Assembly: GCA_021773215.1 (NCBI GenBank)
Contig: JAJFKM010000025.1
Location: 36,161-100,160 of the forward strand
Source: Gammaproteobacteria bacterium
Lineage (GTDB): Bacteria; Pseudomonadota; Gammaproteobacteria; Eutrophobiales; Eutrophobiaceae
Direction of reading: 5' to 3'
Length of the DNA stretch: 64,000 nt
Position 1 is the stretch's first letter, and each line of letters begins with the position of its first letter. The notes under the pieces were generated by a model. It saw only the letters and a program-made list of their open reading frames with translations, ran no database searches and was not told where the DNA came from. Positions 1 through 7,694 of this stretch are shown here, one piece after another. A program made the translations under genes and the position numbers.

Positions 1-1
1 G

Positions 2-157
2 CTAATGAACCATGCTGCTAAAGGTATAACAGATAAAGATTTTGAATTAGCCTTGAAGATCGAAGAGGTAATTCAATGGCAGCCTGGTAAAGATGGTGGT
101 AGTTCTCTTGATGGGACGCCGGAAGATCCGAGGTTTAAATACATTAAATATGATTGA
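2..157 (+). CDS. C-terminal part of a 4a-hydroxytetrahydrobiopterin dehydratase (pterin carbinolamine dehydratase)
   Basis: The window opens inside this gene; only the last 51 codons are present, ending in TGA. The residues NHAAKGITDKDFELALKIEE resemble the C-terminal helix of PhhB/PCD proteins, which carry an H-x3-GL-x3-DF-x-A pattern. The tail (GTPEDPRFKYIKYD) matches what I recall of a longer bacterial subgroup. The family dehydrates carbinolamine pterins and may also act as a Moco-related pterin dehydratase, which would suit the Moco genes nearby. The start and most of the fold lie outside the window, so the call rests on this short tail. Confidence 0.6.
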   Translation, partial: LMNHAAKGITDKDFELALKIEEVIQWQPGKDGGSSLDGTPEDPRFKYIKYD

Positions 158-203
158 TGCCCGTTTTAAGGGGCATCAATGGCAAGAAAGATAAGGCTTT
201 ATT

Positions 204-491
204 TTACGCCATTTCTCCGCGTTCGAAATTGTATTCTGTAATAGCTCCGACATTATTGATCATGAAAGTACAGTGACTGTTAAATGAAGTTGCAGATTTA
301 GTGAATCGAATCGCCTTAGCTCCGCCTGTTAAATCTACTTCTTCCTCAGGCACTCCAAAATGCAGTACGGCTTTTTCTATGTGACGACCGACGAAGTGAT
401 CCAATATATTAATAAATTCGACTTCAGTGCGAGGGTATTTAAGAATACCGTGACTTCTGTTTGTGCTGCTATCAGTTTTATACGTACCCAT
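204..491 (-). CDS. Small hypothetical protein (95 aa)
   Basis: I do not recognise this protein. It is soluble, with no signal peptide or membrane segment, and has a plausible central helix (residues 23-45) followed by an acidic patch. The ATG at 491 is preceded by a GGAG about 12 nt upstream and a closer GAAGA. It converges with the pterin dehydratase gene and lies downstream of moaC on the same strand, separated by about 200 bp that hold an inverted repeat. The ORF is intact and no longer ORF competes in the other frames. Confidence 0.5.
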   Translation of the reverse strand: MGTYKTDSSTNRSHGILKYPRTEVEFINILDHFVGRHIEKAVLHFGVPEEEVDLTGGAKAIRFTKSATSFNSHCTFMINNVGAITEYNFERGEMA

Positions 492-582
492 TTCTTCAAT
501 ACTCCATACATAAATTTCTAACTACAAAAGTGCTAGTGTGTACTTTCCTAGCGATTATTAGTGCGTAGTATACTCAAGGTGC

Positions 583-654
583 TAGGTATTGTCGTGCTTT
601 AGAAAAAAATCGATTAATTTCAGTGTGTTACTGTGTGTCGACAGACAATACCTA
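583..654. repeat. 11-bp perfect inverted repeat downstream of moaC
   Basis: TAGGTATTGTC at 583-593 is exactly complementary to GACAATACCTA at 644-654, with a 50-nt spacer that also contains the palindrome TGTCGACA (636-643). It lies between the moaC stop and the start of the small hypothetical gene. The long spacer and lack of a T-run argue against a simple terminator. It could be a paired operator or the ends of a small decayed element. Confidence 0.45.
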
Positions 655-689
655 TTGCTTATATTTAAATGCTTAAGAAATGATAAGTT

Positions 690-1163
690 TTATCGTTTCC
701 AATGCCCTGATTTACCACCCAACTTTTCAGATAATTGGATATCGGAGATAGTCATGCCCCGGTCAACTGCTTTACACATATCATAAATTGTCAAAAGGGT
801 AACTTGAACGGCGGTTAGCGCTTCCATCTCTACCCCGGTTTTGCCCTCTGTTTCAGCGCGGCATTCGCAAAGAACTGAAGAGTTTTCTTCATCAACGGTT
901 AAATCAATATTGATGTGGGTGAGTGAAAGAGGGTGGCAGAGCGGTATAAGCTCAGAAGTCTTTTTTGCTCCCATAATTCCCGCCGTTCTTGCTATGCCGA
1001 GGACATCACCTTTTTTATGACCGCCTTCTTCGATTAATGCTAATGTTTCATTTTGCATAAAAATGAGACCAGTTGCTATCGCAATGCGATGTGTGACGGA
1101 CTTTTCTCCAATATCAACCATGTGAGCTGCACCATGATCGTTAAAATGCGTTAATTTAGACAT
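690..1163 (-). CDS. moaC: Cyclic pyranopterin monophosphate synthase MoaC
   Basis: MoaC converts the MoaA product (3',8-cyclo-GTP) into cyclic pyranopterin monophosphate, the first stable Moco intermediate, in the cytoplasm. From the chosen ATG it is 157 residues, the usual length. Family signatures are visible: [14 protein letters not shown] near the N-terminus, [27 protein letters not shown], and [20 protein letters not shown], ending in GGKSGHWKR. The frame stays open to a TTG at 1205, but the ATG at 1163 has an AGAGA upstream and begins MSKLTHF as in E. coli. It is divergent from moaD, sharing a 63-bp intergenic region. Confidence 0.97.
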   Translation of the reverse strand: MSKLTHFNDHGAAHMVDIGEKSVTHRIAIATGLIFMQNETLALIEEGGHKKGDVLGIARTAGIMGAKKTSELIPLCHPLSLTHINIDLTVDEENSSVLCECRAETEGKTGVEMEALTAVQVTLLTIYDMCKAVDRGMTISDIQLSEKLGGKSGHWKR

Positions 1164-1226
1164 ATCACTATTATCTCTTTGATATAATCCTTTAATACTA
1201 CTCAAATAAAGACTTTAATCAATCAT

Positions 1227-1463
1227 ATGCAAGTATCAGTTAAATATTTTGCCAGTCTCCGAGAAGTGATAGGCGAAGCCAATTCTGTTGTTGATATTGA
1301 AGAAGGCTCATCTGTCAGTTCACTGTGGCAGTCAATCATGGATAGAAAGAATATCGAGTTTGATAACGTCATGATGGCAGTCAATATGGAATATGTGAAA
1401 TCAGAATATCAACTTAAGTCAGGCGATGAGGTGGCCTTTTTTCCACCGGTTACTGGAGGTTGA
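1227..1463 (+). CDS. moaD: Molybdopterin synthase sulfur carrier subunit MoaD
   Basis: MoaD is the ubiquitin-like small subunit of molybdopterin synthase; its C-terminal thiocarboxylate donates sulfur to cyclic pyranopterin monophosphate. The 78-residue protein begins MQVSVKYFASLREVIG and ends FFPPVTGG. The terminal Gly-Gly is the site activated by a MoeB-type adenylyltransferase, which is not seen in this window. moaE follows after 3 nt, so the two subunits are translated from one message. It is divergent from moaC. Confidence 0.96.
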   Translation: MQVSVKYFASLREVIGEANSVVDIEEGSSVSSLWQSIMDRKNIEFDNVMMAVNMEYVKSEYQLKSGDEVAFFPPVTGG

Positions 1464-1466
1464 TCT

Positions 1467-1904
1467 ATGTTGATCGAGATTCGAAAAAAACCGTTTAATG
1501 CCTATGCGGAAATGCAATATTATCTAGATAGTCTGGATATCGCTGGAAAGTTCGGTGCGACGGCAAATTTTGTCGGCTCCATGCGTGATTTTAACGAAGA
1601 TAAAAAAGTAACACATATGACGCTTGAGCATTATCCAGGTATGACAGAGAAACATCTAGAAACGATAGCTAAAGAATCAATAGAAAAGTGGAAGCTGCTT
1701 GATGTATTAATATTGCATCGAATCGGTAAGGTAAAAGTAAGCGAAGATATTGTTTTAGTCGCAACATGGTCTGCGCATCGCAAGGATGCCTTTGAGAGTT
1801 GCCGTGCAATAATGGAACAATTAAAATCCGGTGCGCCATTCTGGAAAAAAGAAGAAACAAACTCAGGGGCAAAATGGGTTGAAAAAAATACACCAGGATT
1901 TTAA
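1467..1904 (+). CDS. moaE: Molybdopterin synthase catalytic subunit MoaE
   Basis: MoaE is the large subunit of molybdopterin synthase and places two sulfurs on cyclic pyranopterin monophosphate to form the dithiolene. At 145 residues it is of normal length. Recognisable parts are GATANFVGSMRDFNEDKKV, LEHYPGMTEKHLE, HRIGKVKVSEDIVLVATWSA, and the C-terminal FWKKEE lysines that belong to the active site shared with MoaD. It directly follows moaD, and lhgO starts 8 nt after its stop, so the three genes may be co-transcribed. Confidence 0.97.
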   Translation: MLIEIRKKPFNAYAEMQYYLDSLDIAGKFGATANFVGSMRDFNEDKKVTHMTLEHYPGMTEKHLETIAKESIEKWKLLDVLILHRIGKVKVSEDIVLVATWSAHRKDAFESCRAIMEQLKSGAPFWKKEETNSGAKWVEKNTPGF

Positions 1905-1912
1905 ATATATTT

Positions 1913-3124
1913 ATGACTATTGATAAACGCCCTGATTTTTTAATTATAGGTGCCGGCATTGTCGGCCTAACTATTGCTCTTGAACTTCATAATCAATTTC
2001 CTGATACTAAAATTGCAATTATTGAAAAAGAAATGCAACCCGGCATGCATTCTAGTGGTCGAAACAGCGGTGTGTTACATGCCGGTTTTTACTACACAGC
2101 AGATTCTTTAAAAGCAAGATTATGTCGTGATGGTAATTTTGCCTGGAGACATTATTGCGAAGAAAATAACTTAACACTGAACCACTGCGGGAAATTGGTT
2201 GTTGCTCGTAATGAGGAAGAACTAAATGGGCTTGATGAATTAGCACGACGTGCAGAAGTTAATAATGTTGAATTGAAAATGATTTCAGCAGCAGAATCAG
2301 CTGAAATCGAACCTCAAGCATATACTTATGAGCGAGCACTCTGGTCACCTACAACAGCAACGGTAAACCCAAAAGAAGTAGTAAACTCAGTTCTAAATAA
2401 AATTATGAGTAAAGGAATATCTATACTCAATGACACAGCATATATAAAACGATCTGGTGACGAAGTTATTACTTCAAATGGAAAATTTGCGCCGGGATAT
2501 CTGATCAATACAGCGGGTTTGTATGCAGATAAGGTTGCAGTAGATTTCGGGTTCTCAAAAAACTATAAAATATTACCATTTAAAGGCTTGTATCTATATG
2601 CAAACGATACAGGTTTAAAGTTGAAGACCAATGTATACCCGGTGCCTGATTTACGTAACCCATTCTTAGGTGTCCATTTTACGGTAACAGCAGAAAACAA
2701 AACAAAGATTGGACCAACAGCAATCCCAGCTTTTTGGAGAGAAAACTACACAGGGTGGAATAAATTCAATTTGGAAGAACTAGTTGATATTGTAGGCATC
2801 GACGCCAGTTTGTTTTTAGCAAATAATTTTGGTTTTAGAAAGTTGGCATTTAAGGAAATGCAAAAATATTCAAAAAAGAAACTCGTGCAATTAGCAGGCA
2901 CGCTATTAAATAGTATTAATCAGAATGATTTCAAGAAGTGGGGTGAACCTGGTATTCGTGCGCAGTTAATTAATGTTAAAACGAAAGAACTGGAAATGGA
3001 TTTTAAGTATGAAGGTGATGATAAATCATTTCATGTACTTAATGCAGTATCTCCAGCATTTACCTGTGCCTTGCCATTCAGTGAATTACTGGTATCAGAG
3101 ATTAAAGAGAAACTTAATGGTTAA
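1913..3124 (+). CDS. lhgO: L-2-hydroxyglutarate oxidase/dehydrogenase, FAD-dependent (LhgO-like)
   Basis: Family members oxidise L-2-hydroxyglutarate to 2-oxoglutarate and pass electrons to oxygen or the quinone pool. The 403-residue protein has an N-terminal FAD-binding motif (IIGAGIVGLTIALEL, about residues 10-24) and the family stretch HSSGRNSGVLHAGFYY, followed by a DAO-type substrate domain. The C-terminal part from residue 265 is somewhat divergent from E. coli LhgO, so a related hydroxy-acid substrate is possible. It begins 8 nt after moaE and its end overlaps the convergent ParA gene by 11 bp. Confidence 0.85.
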   Translation: MTIDKRPDFLIIGAGIVGLTIALELHNQFPDTKIAIIEKEMQPGMHSSGRNSGVLHAGFYYTADSLKARLCRDGNFAWRHYCEENNLTLNHCGKLVVARNEEELNGLDELARRAEVNNVELKMISAAESAEIEPQAYTYERALWSPTTATVNPKEVVNSVLNKIMSKGISILNDTAYIKRSGDEVITSNGKFAPGYLINTAGLYADKVAVDFGFSKNYKILPFKGLYLYANDTGLKLKTNVYPVPDLRNPFLGVHFTVTAENKTKIGPTAIPAFWRENYTGWNKFNLEELVDIVGIDASLFLANNFGFRKLAFKEMQKYSKKKLVQLAGTLLNSINQNDFKKWGEPGIRAQLINVKTKELEMDFKYEGDDKSFHVLNAVSPAFTCALPFSELLVSEIKEKLNG

Positions 3125-3860
3125 TTTGTCTACCTTCATCTAATAAAGGTTGCGGTAAATCTCTATGGTCAAAAAGTGTTTCTCCTTCTTCAACAAAACC
3201 TAGAATTGAATCCCAATCGAGGACATCTTGCTTGACCAGAGAGGGGGGGTAGATTTCATGAATACCAATACCCTGTTTGGCAGCATTAACATAATTTTGT
3301 GTGTCTCTTAATCTTCCAATGAAAGGGAAATCAACTTGCTGCAAAAATTTATCTAACTGATTCAAAATTTTTGTATTCTTTTTAACGCGATTTGCAATAA
3401 CCGCAACTTTCACATCAAATGACCTGATTTTTACGCTCAGTAATAAATTAGCAATGAGTTGTGTGGTGGCATGAATGTCACCATCCGAAGGAATAACGGG
3501 TATTAAGACGTAATCGCTATTGGCGACAAAATCATTCAACTCCATACCTCTTATTCCAGCTGGTGTATCAATAACTAATCGATCTGTGCCAGCAGGCACA
3601 CGCATTTGCCAGCTTCTGGTCGTAGCAGAGTTTTGTTGAGTAGCATCGATCCCATGAATAGCAGGGGATGATTCTGGACGTTGCTTCAGCCAACGAATGG
3701 CAGTACCTTGAGGGTCATAATCTATCAGGGTTGTACGTAAATCATTAGCTGAAAAAATACTGGCGATATTAGTCGCCAGAATAGATTTTCCACTTCCACC
3801 TTTGGAATTCAGTATTGTAATGCGTTTGCTGCTATAGCTAGAATCACTAATAACGCGCAT
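3114..3860 (-). CDS. ParA/MinD-family ATPase, orphan
   Basis: This is a deviant-Walker ATPase of the ParA/Soj type. Visible motifs are the Walker A KGGSGKS near residue 21, LIDYDPQGTAIRWL, and DTPAG. Such proteins position DNA or large protein complexes on the nucleoid or membrane through ATP-dependent dimerisation. No ParB, FtsZ regulator, flagellar, chemotaxis or carboxysome gene lies next to it, so its cargo cannot be named. The frame is open to tandem GTG codons at 3869, but the ATG at 3860 is preceded by GGTGGTGG and is preferred. It overlaps the end of lhgO by 11 bp on the opposite strand. Confidence 0.85.
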   Translation of the reverse strand: MRVISDSSYSSKRITILNSKGGSGKSILATNIASIFSANDLRTTLIDYDPQGTAIRWLKQRPESSPAIHGIDATQQNSATTRSWQMRVPAGTDRLVIDTPAGIRGMELNDFVANSDYVLIPVIPSDGDIHATTQLIANLLLSVKIRSFDVKVAVIANRVKKNTKILNQLDKFLQQVDFPFIGRLRDTQNYVNAAKQGIGIHEIYPPSLVKQDVLDWDSILGFVEEGETLFDHRDLPQPLLDEGRQINH

Positions 3861-4101
3861 ATCCACCACCGACCATAATTTAATAAATAAATTAAGTTTC
3901 AGCCGAAAATCATTGTTTTACAAGGATTATTTCACGTTTTTAACAAATTACGGGATGTAGTTATCATTTTAAGGGGGATTTTTGGAGCCTCATCGCGATC
4001 ATGGCGTAGATAAGATATGAACGCTCTTTCTGCATTGTGGCAGATTTCTCTACGATCTAATGATTAGGCTCATAGTTAAAGCATTACTAAAACCTCAGTT
4101 A

Positions 4102-5370
4102 TTAAACAATCCCATGAAAAGGTTGAACATCTACCAACTCATCTGTATCTACGCCGTTGTTTTCCAGAGGCAATACAATAAAGCAATTTGCATCGCCCAT
4201 TGAACGGAGTATGCCTGAACCTTGAGCACCTGTTTTTCGAACGACTATGCGACCGGTTTTGTCTGGTTCTAGTATGCCGCGTTGATATTCGACTCTTCCT
4301 GGGCGTTTTTTTAATTTAGATATGCAAGGTACTTTCATCATAATTGGCATCGTTGAATTTTCACCAGCCATTTTCTTCAATGCAGGTTGTACGAATTGAT
4401 AAAACGTGACCATGACAGATACCGGGTTGCCAGGTAAACCAAAAAAATAAGTTGAGTCTAGTTTACCAAAGGTGAGTGGTCGGCCTGGTTTCATGGCGAC
4501 CTTCCAGAAGTCTACTTCACCACGTTTTAATAATGTTTCTTTTACGTAATCAGCTTCACCAACCGAAACTCCTCCAGATGTAATTAATACATCAAACTTG
4601 CCGGTGGCTTCTAGAAAGGCCTCATCCATTAATTCACGGTCATCTTTCACAACACCCATATCGGTTATATCGGCACCGAGTCGGGTAAGCATGCCATAAA
4701 GTGTGTAGCGGTTACTGTCATAGATAGCACCATTATCCAGTTTCTCGCCAACAGAACGTAATTCATCGCCAGTTGAGAAAAATGCGACCTTGAGTTTACG
4801 AGTGACGGTAACTTCAGCAAGGCCTAATGATGCTAACAGGCCAATATCTGCAGGAGTGAGCTTCATTCCTTTTTCAAGAACAAGATCGCCAATGGCAAGG
4901 TCTTCTCCTGCCTGACGCACATTGTTGCCGGGTTTGGTATCAGCACCAAAATTGATTTGGTCTCCAGAAACATCAACTAGTTCTTGCATAACAACAGTAT
5001 CAGAACCCTCAGGCAAAATTGCTCCGGTCATAATACGAATACATTCACCCTGTTTAAGTTTTATATCAGAGGGTTTACCTGCAAAGCTTGATCCGATTAG
5101 TTTTAATGTGTTTGTCCCATCGGAAGGAAGGTCTTCAGAATTAATGGCATAACCGTCCATTGCGGAATTACGACCTGAAGGGACATTAATCTCGGAAGTG
5201 ACGTTTGTTGCCAGGACACGACCCAGAGCTTCTCGTATGGGAATAGATTCTGTTTCAGTGATCGCAGAGATGGTGTCGAATATTCTTCTCAGCGCTTCAT
5301 CAGGTAAGATAGAGTTTGGGTCATAATCGTCCATACAACTGTAATCTTTATTGATGTCATTTTCAGTCAT
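4102..5370 (-). CDS. moeA: Molybdopterin molybdenumtransferase MoeA
   Basis: MoeA inserts molybdate into adenylylated molybdopterin. The 422-residue protein shows the family motifs: GRNSAMDGYAI (about residues 64-74), GDELRSVGEKL, TSGGVSVGEADYVKE in the MPT-binding domain, and GLPGNPVSVMVTFYQF. An acidic N-terminal extension of about 20 residues precedes the domain. It is the last gene of the minus-strand Moco run, 11 nt after mobB. No clear terminator hairpin was seen in the 230 bp before the ParA gene. Confidence 0.97.
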   Translation of the reverse strand: MTENDINKDYSCMDDYDPNSILPDEALRRIFDTISAITETESIPIREALGRVLATNVTSEINVPSGRNSAMDGYAINSEDLPSDGTNTLKLIGSSFAGKPSDIKLKQGECIRIMTGAILPEGSDTVVMQELVDVSGDQINFGADTKPGNNVRQAGEDLAIGDLVLEKGMKLTPADIGLLASLGLAEVTVTRKLKVAFFSTGDELRSVGEKLDNGAIYDSNRYTLYGMLTRLGADITDMGVVKDDRELMDEAFLEATGKFDVLITSGGVSVGEADYVKETLLKRGEVDFWKVAMKPGRPLTFGKLDSTYFFGLPGNPVSVMVTFYQFVQPALKKMAGENSTMPIMMKVPCISKLKKRPGRVEYQRGILEPDKTGRIVVRKTGAQGSGILRSMGDANCFIVLPLENNGVDTDELVDVQPFHGIV

Positions 5371-5381
5371 GGTGAATCTCG

Positions 5382-5930
5382 TTAGTTATTAATTGCAGTA
5401 TTATGTTTTGAACAAAAGGTTTCAATTATGAATTGCACGATTGAATCATGATTATTTAAGTCAAGAACAGTTAGGTTTAATTCTTCAGTGAATTCAGTAT
5501 CCGTAGCAATTGCAATAATACTCTCATCTGATTTGCACAATAAAGGGTTGCCAAGGCTCGAACGGAATAATTCAATTTTTGGAATTGATTCGGGTTTGAA
5601 GCCCTCAACTAAAATGAGGTCCAGTTTAGTTTGATCTAAATGGGAAATATATTCCTGTAATCGCATTGTTTGGTCGGCTTCTTTCTTCTCTACCATCAAA
5701 GCCCAGCGTTCTTTTGACCCAATTAACATCTGGCTTGCACCTGCTTTTCTTATTTTATAACTGTCTTTGCCAACTTGGTCGATTTCAAAGGAATGGTGAG
5801 CATGTTTAATAACACCGACTTGCAAGCCATGTTGTTTTAATAAAGGTATTAGATTTACTAATAAGGTCGTTTTACCCGTTCCACTATATGCAGCAAAACC
5901 TAAAACAGGGACGTCAGATAATATTTCCAT
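5382..5930 (-). CDS. mobB: Molybdopterin-guanine dinucleotide biosynthesis adaptor MobB
   Basis: MobB is a GTP-binding partner of MobA that assists formation of the guanine dinucleotide form of Moco. The 182-residue protein has a Walker A motif (GTGKTTLLVNLIPLL, about residues 18-32), then GVIKHAHHSFEID and DSYKIRKAGASQMLIGS, typical of the family, and LDLILVEGFKPESIPKIEL for the magnesium and switch region. It starts 2 nt after the mobA stop, suggesting translational coupling, and runs into moeA. Confidence 0.95.
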   Translation of the reverse strand: MEILSDVPVLGFAAYSGTGKTTLLVNLIPLLKQHGLQVGVIKHAHHSFEIDQVGKDSYKIRKAGASQMLIGSKERWALMVEKKEADQTMRLQEYISHLDQTKLDLILVEGFKPESIPKIELFRSSLGNPLLCKSDESIIAIATDTEFTEELNLTVLDLNNHDSIVQFIIETFCSKHNTAINN

Positions 5931-5932
5931 CT

Positions 5933-6532
5933 TTAACGGTCTCTCAATTTTGACAATGCACTCTCAACATCTTCGTGTGTATTGATATTGTCAAATGTTT
6001 CGGGCTTGTCAGAAAAATCTGCTATGGCAAAATCATGTTGTTTAAACCAGCGGTCAATCTTTCTTTCACCTGCAGCTAAATAATCAGTTAACGATTGCAA
6101 GAGTGTCTTTTTTAGCATGCAGAAAACAGGTTGAATGCGTTCGCCATCATGGGCAACACTAATATGAGTTGATTTGTTCTCAAGCGCATCTGCTAATCGC
6201 AGCACCAAATCAAGAGGTATGAAAGGGGAGTCGCAAGGTGCAGTAACCATGTAGTCAGTGTTTATTGTTTTTAGTGCACTTGCCATCCCAGCTAGTGGAC
6301 CACAATAACCGGATAATTCGTCCGCAACTAATTCAAGACCGTATAGCGAATAACGATCGTGATTTCGATTTGCATTAATGAGCAACTTGGCCGTTTGCGG
6401 TTTAAAAACATCGATAATAATCTCAATCATGGGTTTTCCATCAAGCATCACGAGCCCCTTATCTTGTCCACCCATACGCCGAGCCTGTCCACCTGCGAGA
6501 ATAACGCCTGTAACATCTGATTTAATATTCAT
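5933..6532 (-). CDS. mobA: Molybdenum cofactor guanylyltransferase MobA
   Basis: MobA transfers GMP from GTP to Mo-molybdopterin, producing the bis-MGD cofactor used by DMSO-reductase-family enzymes such as formate dehydrogenase. The 199-residue protein carries the nucleotidyltransferase signature GVILAGGQARRMGGQDKGL (residues 9-27), YMVTAPCDSPFIPLDL with the metal-binding aspartate, and a C-terminal FDNINTHED motif. It lies 59 nt downstream of fdhD and is coupled to mobB. Its presence next to fdhD points to a bis-MGD formate dehydrogenase elsewhere in the genome. Confidence 0.96.
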   Translation of the reverse strand: MNIKSDVTGVILAGGQARRMGGQDKGLVMLDGKPMIEIIIDVFKPQTAKLLINANRNHDRYSLYGLELVADELSGYCGPLAGMASALKTINTDYMVTAPCDSPFIPLDLVLRLADALENKSTHISVAHDGERIQPVFCMLKKTLLQSLTDYLAAGERKIDRWFKQHDFAIADFSDKPETFDNINTHEDVESALSKLRDR

Positions 6533-6591
6533 TATTCTTGCTCAATTGAAATGTTTGATAGCAGTGATGTAGCGGAATTATAAAAGTAGTC

Positions 6592-7446
6592 TTACTTTAC
6601 TATATTAGCGACTTCTCGTTTTGGAGGAAGTTCGACATCAAACTCAATATTTTCTGCGCCATTATATATCAGAAAATGTTTACTCTTGGCTCTGGAGAGT
6701 AATGTGATATTCATGTCGCGCGCCAGATTTAAACCCATCTTGGTGATGCCTGAGCGAGACAATAATACAGGGATCTCCATTTGCGCCACCTTTATTACCA
6801 TTTCAGATGTTAATCTGCCTGTGGTATAAAAGATTTTGTCATTGCCGGAAACACCTTCTAACCACATCTTGCCCGCAATAGCATCAACGGCATTGTGACG
6901 GCCAACATCTTCAATGAATATTAGTGGTTCGGTATCATGACAAAGTGCGCAGCCATGTACGGCCCCGGCATTTTTATAGACATCGTTATAGGCATTTAGA
7001 TTTTTTAATAACTCATAAAGTCGAGACTGCTTGATTTTAATACCTTGAATATCAAGCCCATCTAGATGTTCCATGATATCGCCGAAAACAGTGCCCTGAC
7101 CACAACCTGTCGTGACGATCCTTGGGCCTAGTTTATCTTTCCAATCGTCACGATTTTCAAATGTTGTGATAGCAACGGCATTTACATCCCAATCAACTTG
7201 TATGGATTTTATTTCAGACAGTTTTTTTATTAAACCCTGATTTTTTAGGTAACCTAACGCCAACATTTCTGGTTGTGTGCCTAATGTCATTAATGTGACA
7301 ATTTCATAACTATCTATATAAATCGTTAGTGCACGTTCTTCAGCAACATGGAGTTCACGCGTATTCTGATATTCATCTATGGCAAGTACAGCTTGAGTGG
7401 GGGAGAGTCCGGCTTCAGTTAGCTCCGGACGATAATTACTGGGCAT
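6592..7446 (-). CDS. fdhD: Formate dehydrogenase accessory sulfurtransferase FdhD
   Basis: FdhD passes sulfur from the desulfurase IscS to the Mo site of formate dehydrogenase. Diagnostic parts are RIVTTGCGQGTVF, GAVHGCALCHD with the Cys-x2-Cys sulfur-transfer pair, EDVGRHNAVDAIAGKMWL, and FYTTGRLTSEMVIKVAQ. The frame extends upstream to 7563, but those 39 residues are a Ser/Thr/Arg-rich stretch unlike the family. The ATG at 7446 (MPSNYRPELT) gives 284 residues, the normal length. The region between moaA and this start is described separately. No formate dehydrogenase structural gene is in the window. Confidence 0.93.
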   Translation of the reverse strand: MPSNYRPELTEAGLSPTQAVLAIDEYQNTRELHVAEERALTIYIDSYEIVTLMTLGTQPEMLALGYLKNQGLIKKLSEIKSIQVDWDVNAVAITTFENRDDWKDKLGPRIVTTGCGQGTVFGDIMEHLDGLDIQGIKIKQSRLYELLKNLNAYNDVYKNAGAVHGCALCHDTEPLIFIEDVGRHNAVDAIAGKMWLEGVSGNDKIFYTTGRLTSEMVIKVAQMEIPVLLSRSGITKMGLNLARDMNITLLSRAKSKHFLIYNGAENIEFDVELPPKREVANIVK

Positions 7447-7694
7447 AGCTAGCTCGCATGTTGTACGAGTTGACGAGAAGATCGCGATGGGCTGGTGCGT
7501 TATGCGTGTGCTCGCGACCGAAATCATAGCCGTAGCTCTGGTGGAGGGAGCATGTGCACTCATGACGCATCAGAACAAGTGAGGGCTCGTCATGCGAAGG
7601 GATTGGTATAAATTGTAACTTTTCTATTAATACTAGAGTCATTGCGGGGAAATAAAGTGTGCACAATTAAGAGCGTACTTGTGCAACATGAGTG
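7447..7694 (-). other. Long moaA-fdhD intercistronic region with a hairpin and a possible His/Cys-rich microORF
   Basis: The 248 nt between moaA and fdhD look richer in G+C than the flanking genes. CATGACG at 7561-7567 can pair with CGTCATG at 7588-7594. In a frame different from fdhD, an ATG at 7570 opens a 44-codon ORF ending at 7436, overlapping the fdhD start by 11 nt. It contains CTC, several histidines and DFGREHTHN, and its codons often end in C or G. It lacks a good ribosome binding site. It could be a real microprotein, a coupling leader or a structured RNA; none is proven. Confidence 0.3.

Noticed and set aside
589-786. 65-codon plus-strand ORF over the moaC 3' end
   Set aside because: Its 3' part is antisense to the strongly supported moaC and the product has no recognisable features.
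7447-7563. 39-residue N-terminal extension of fdhD
   Set aside because: The residues are a Ser/Thr/Arg-rich string unlike FdhD, and the ATG at 7446 gives the normal length.
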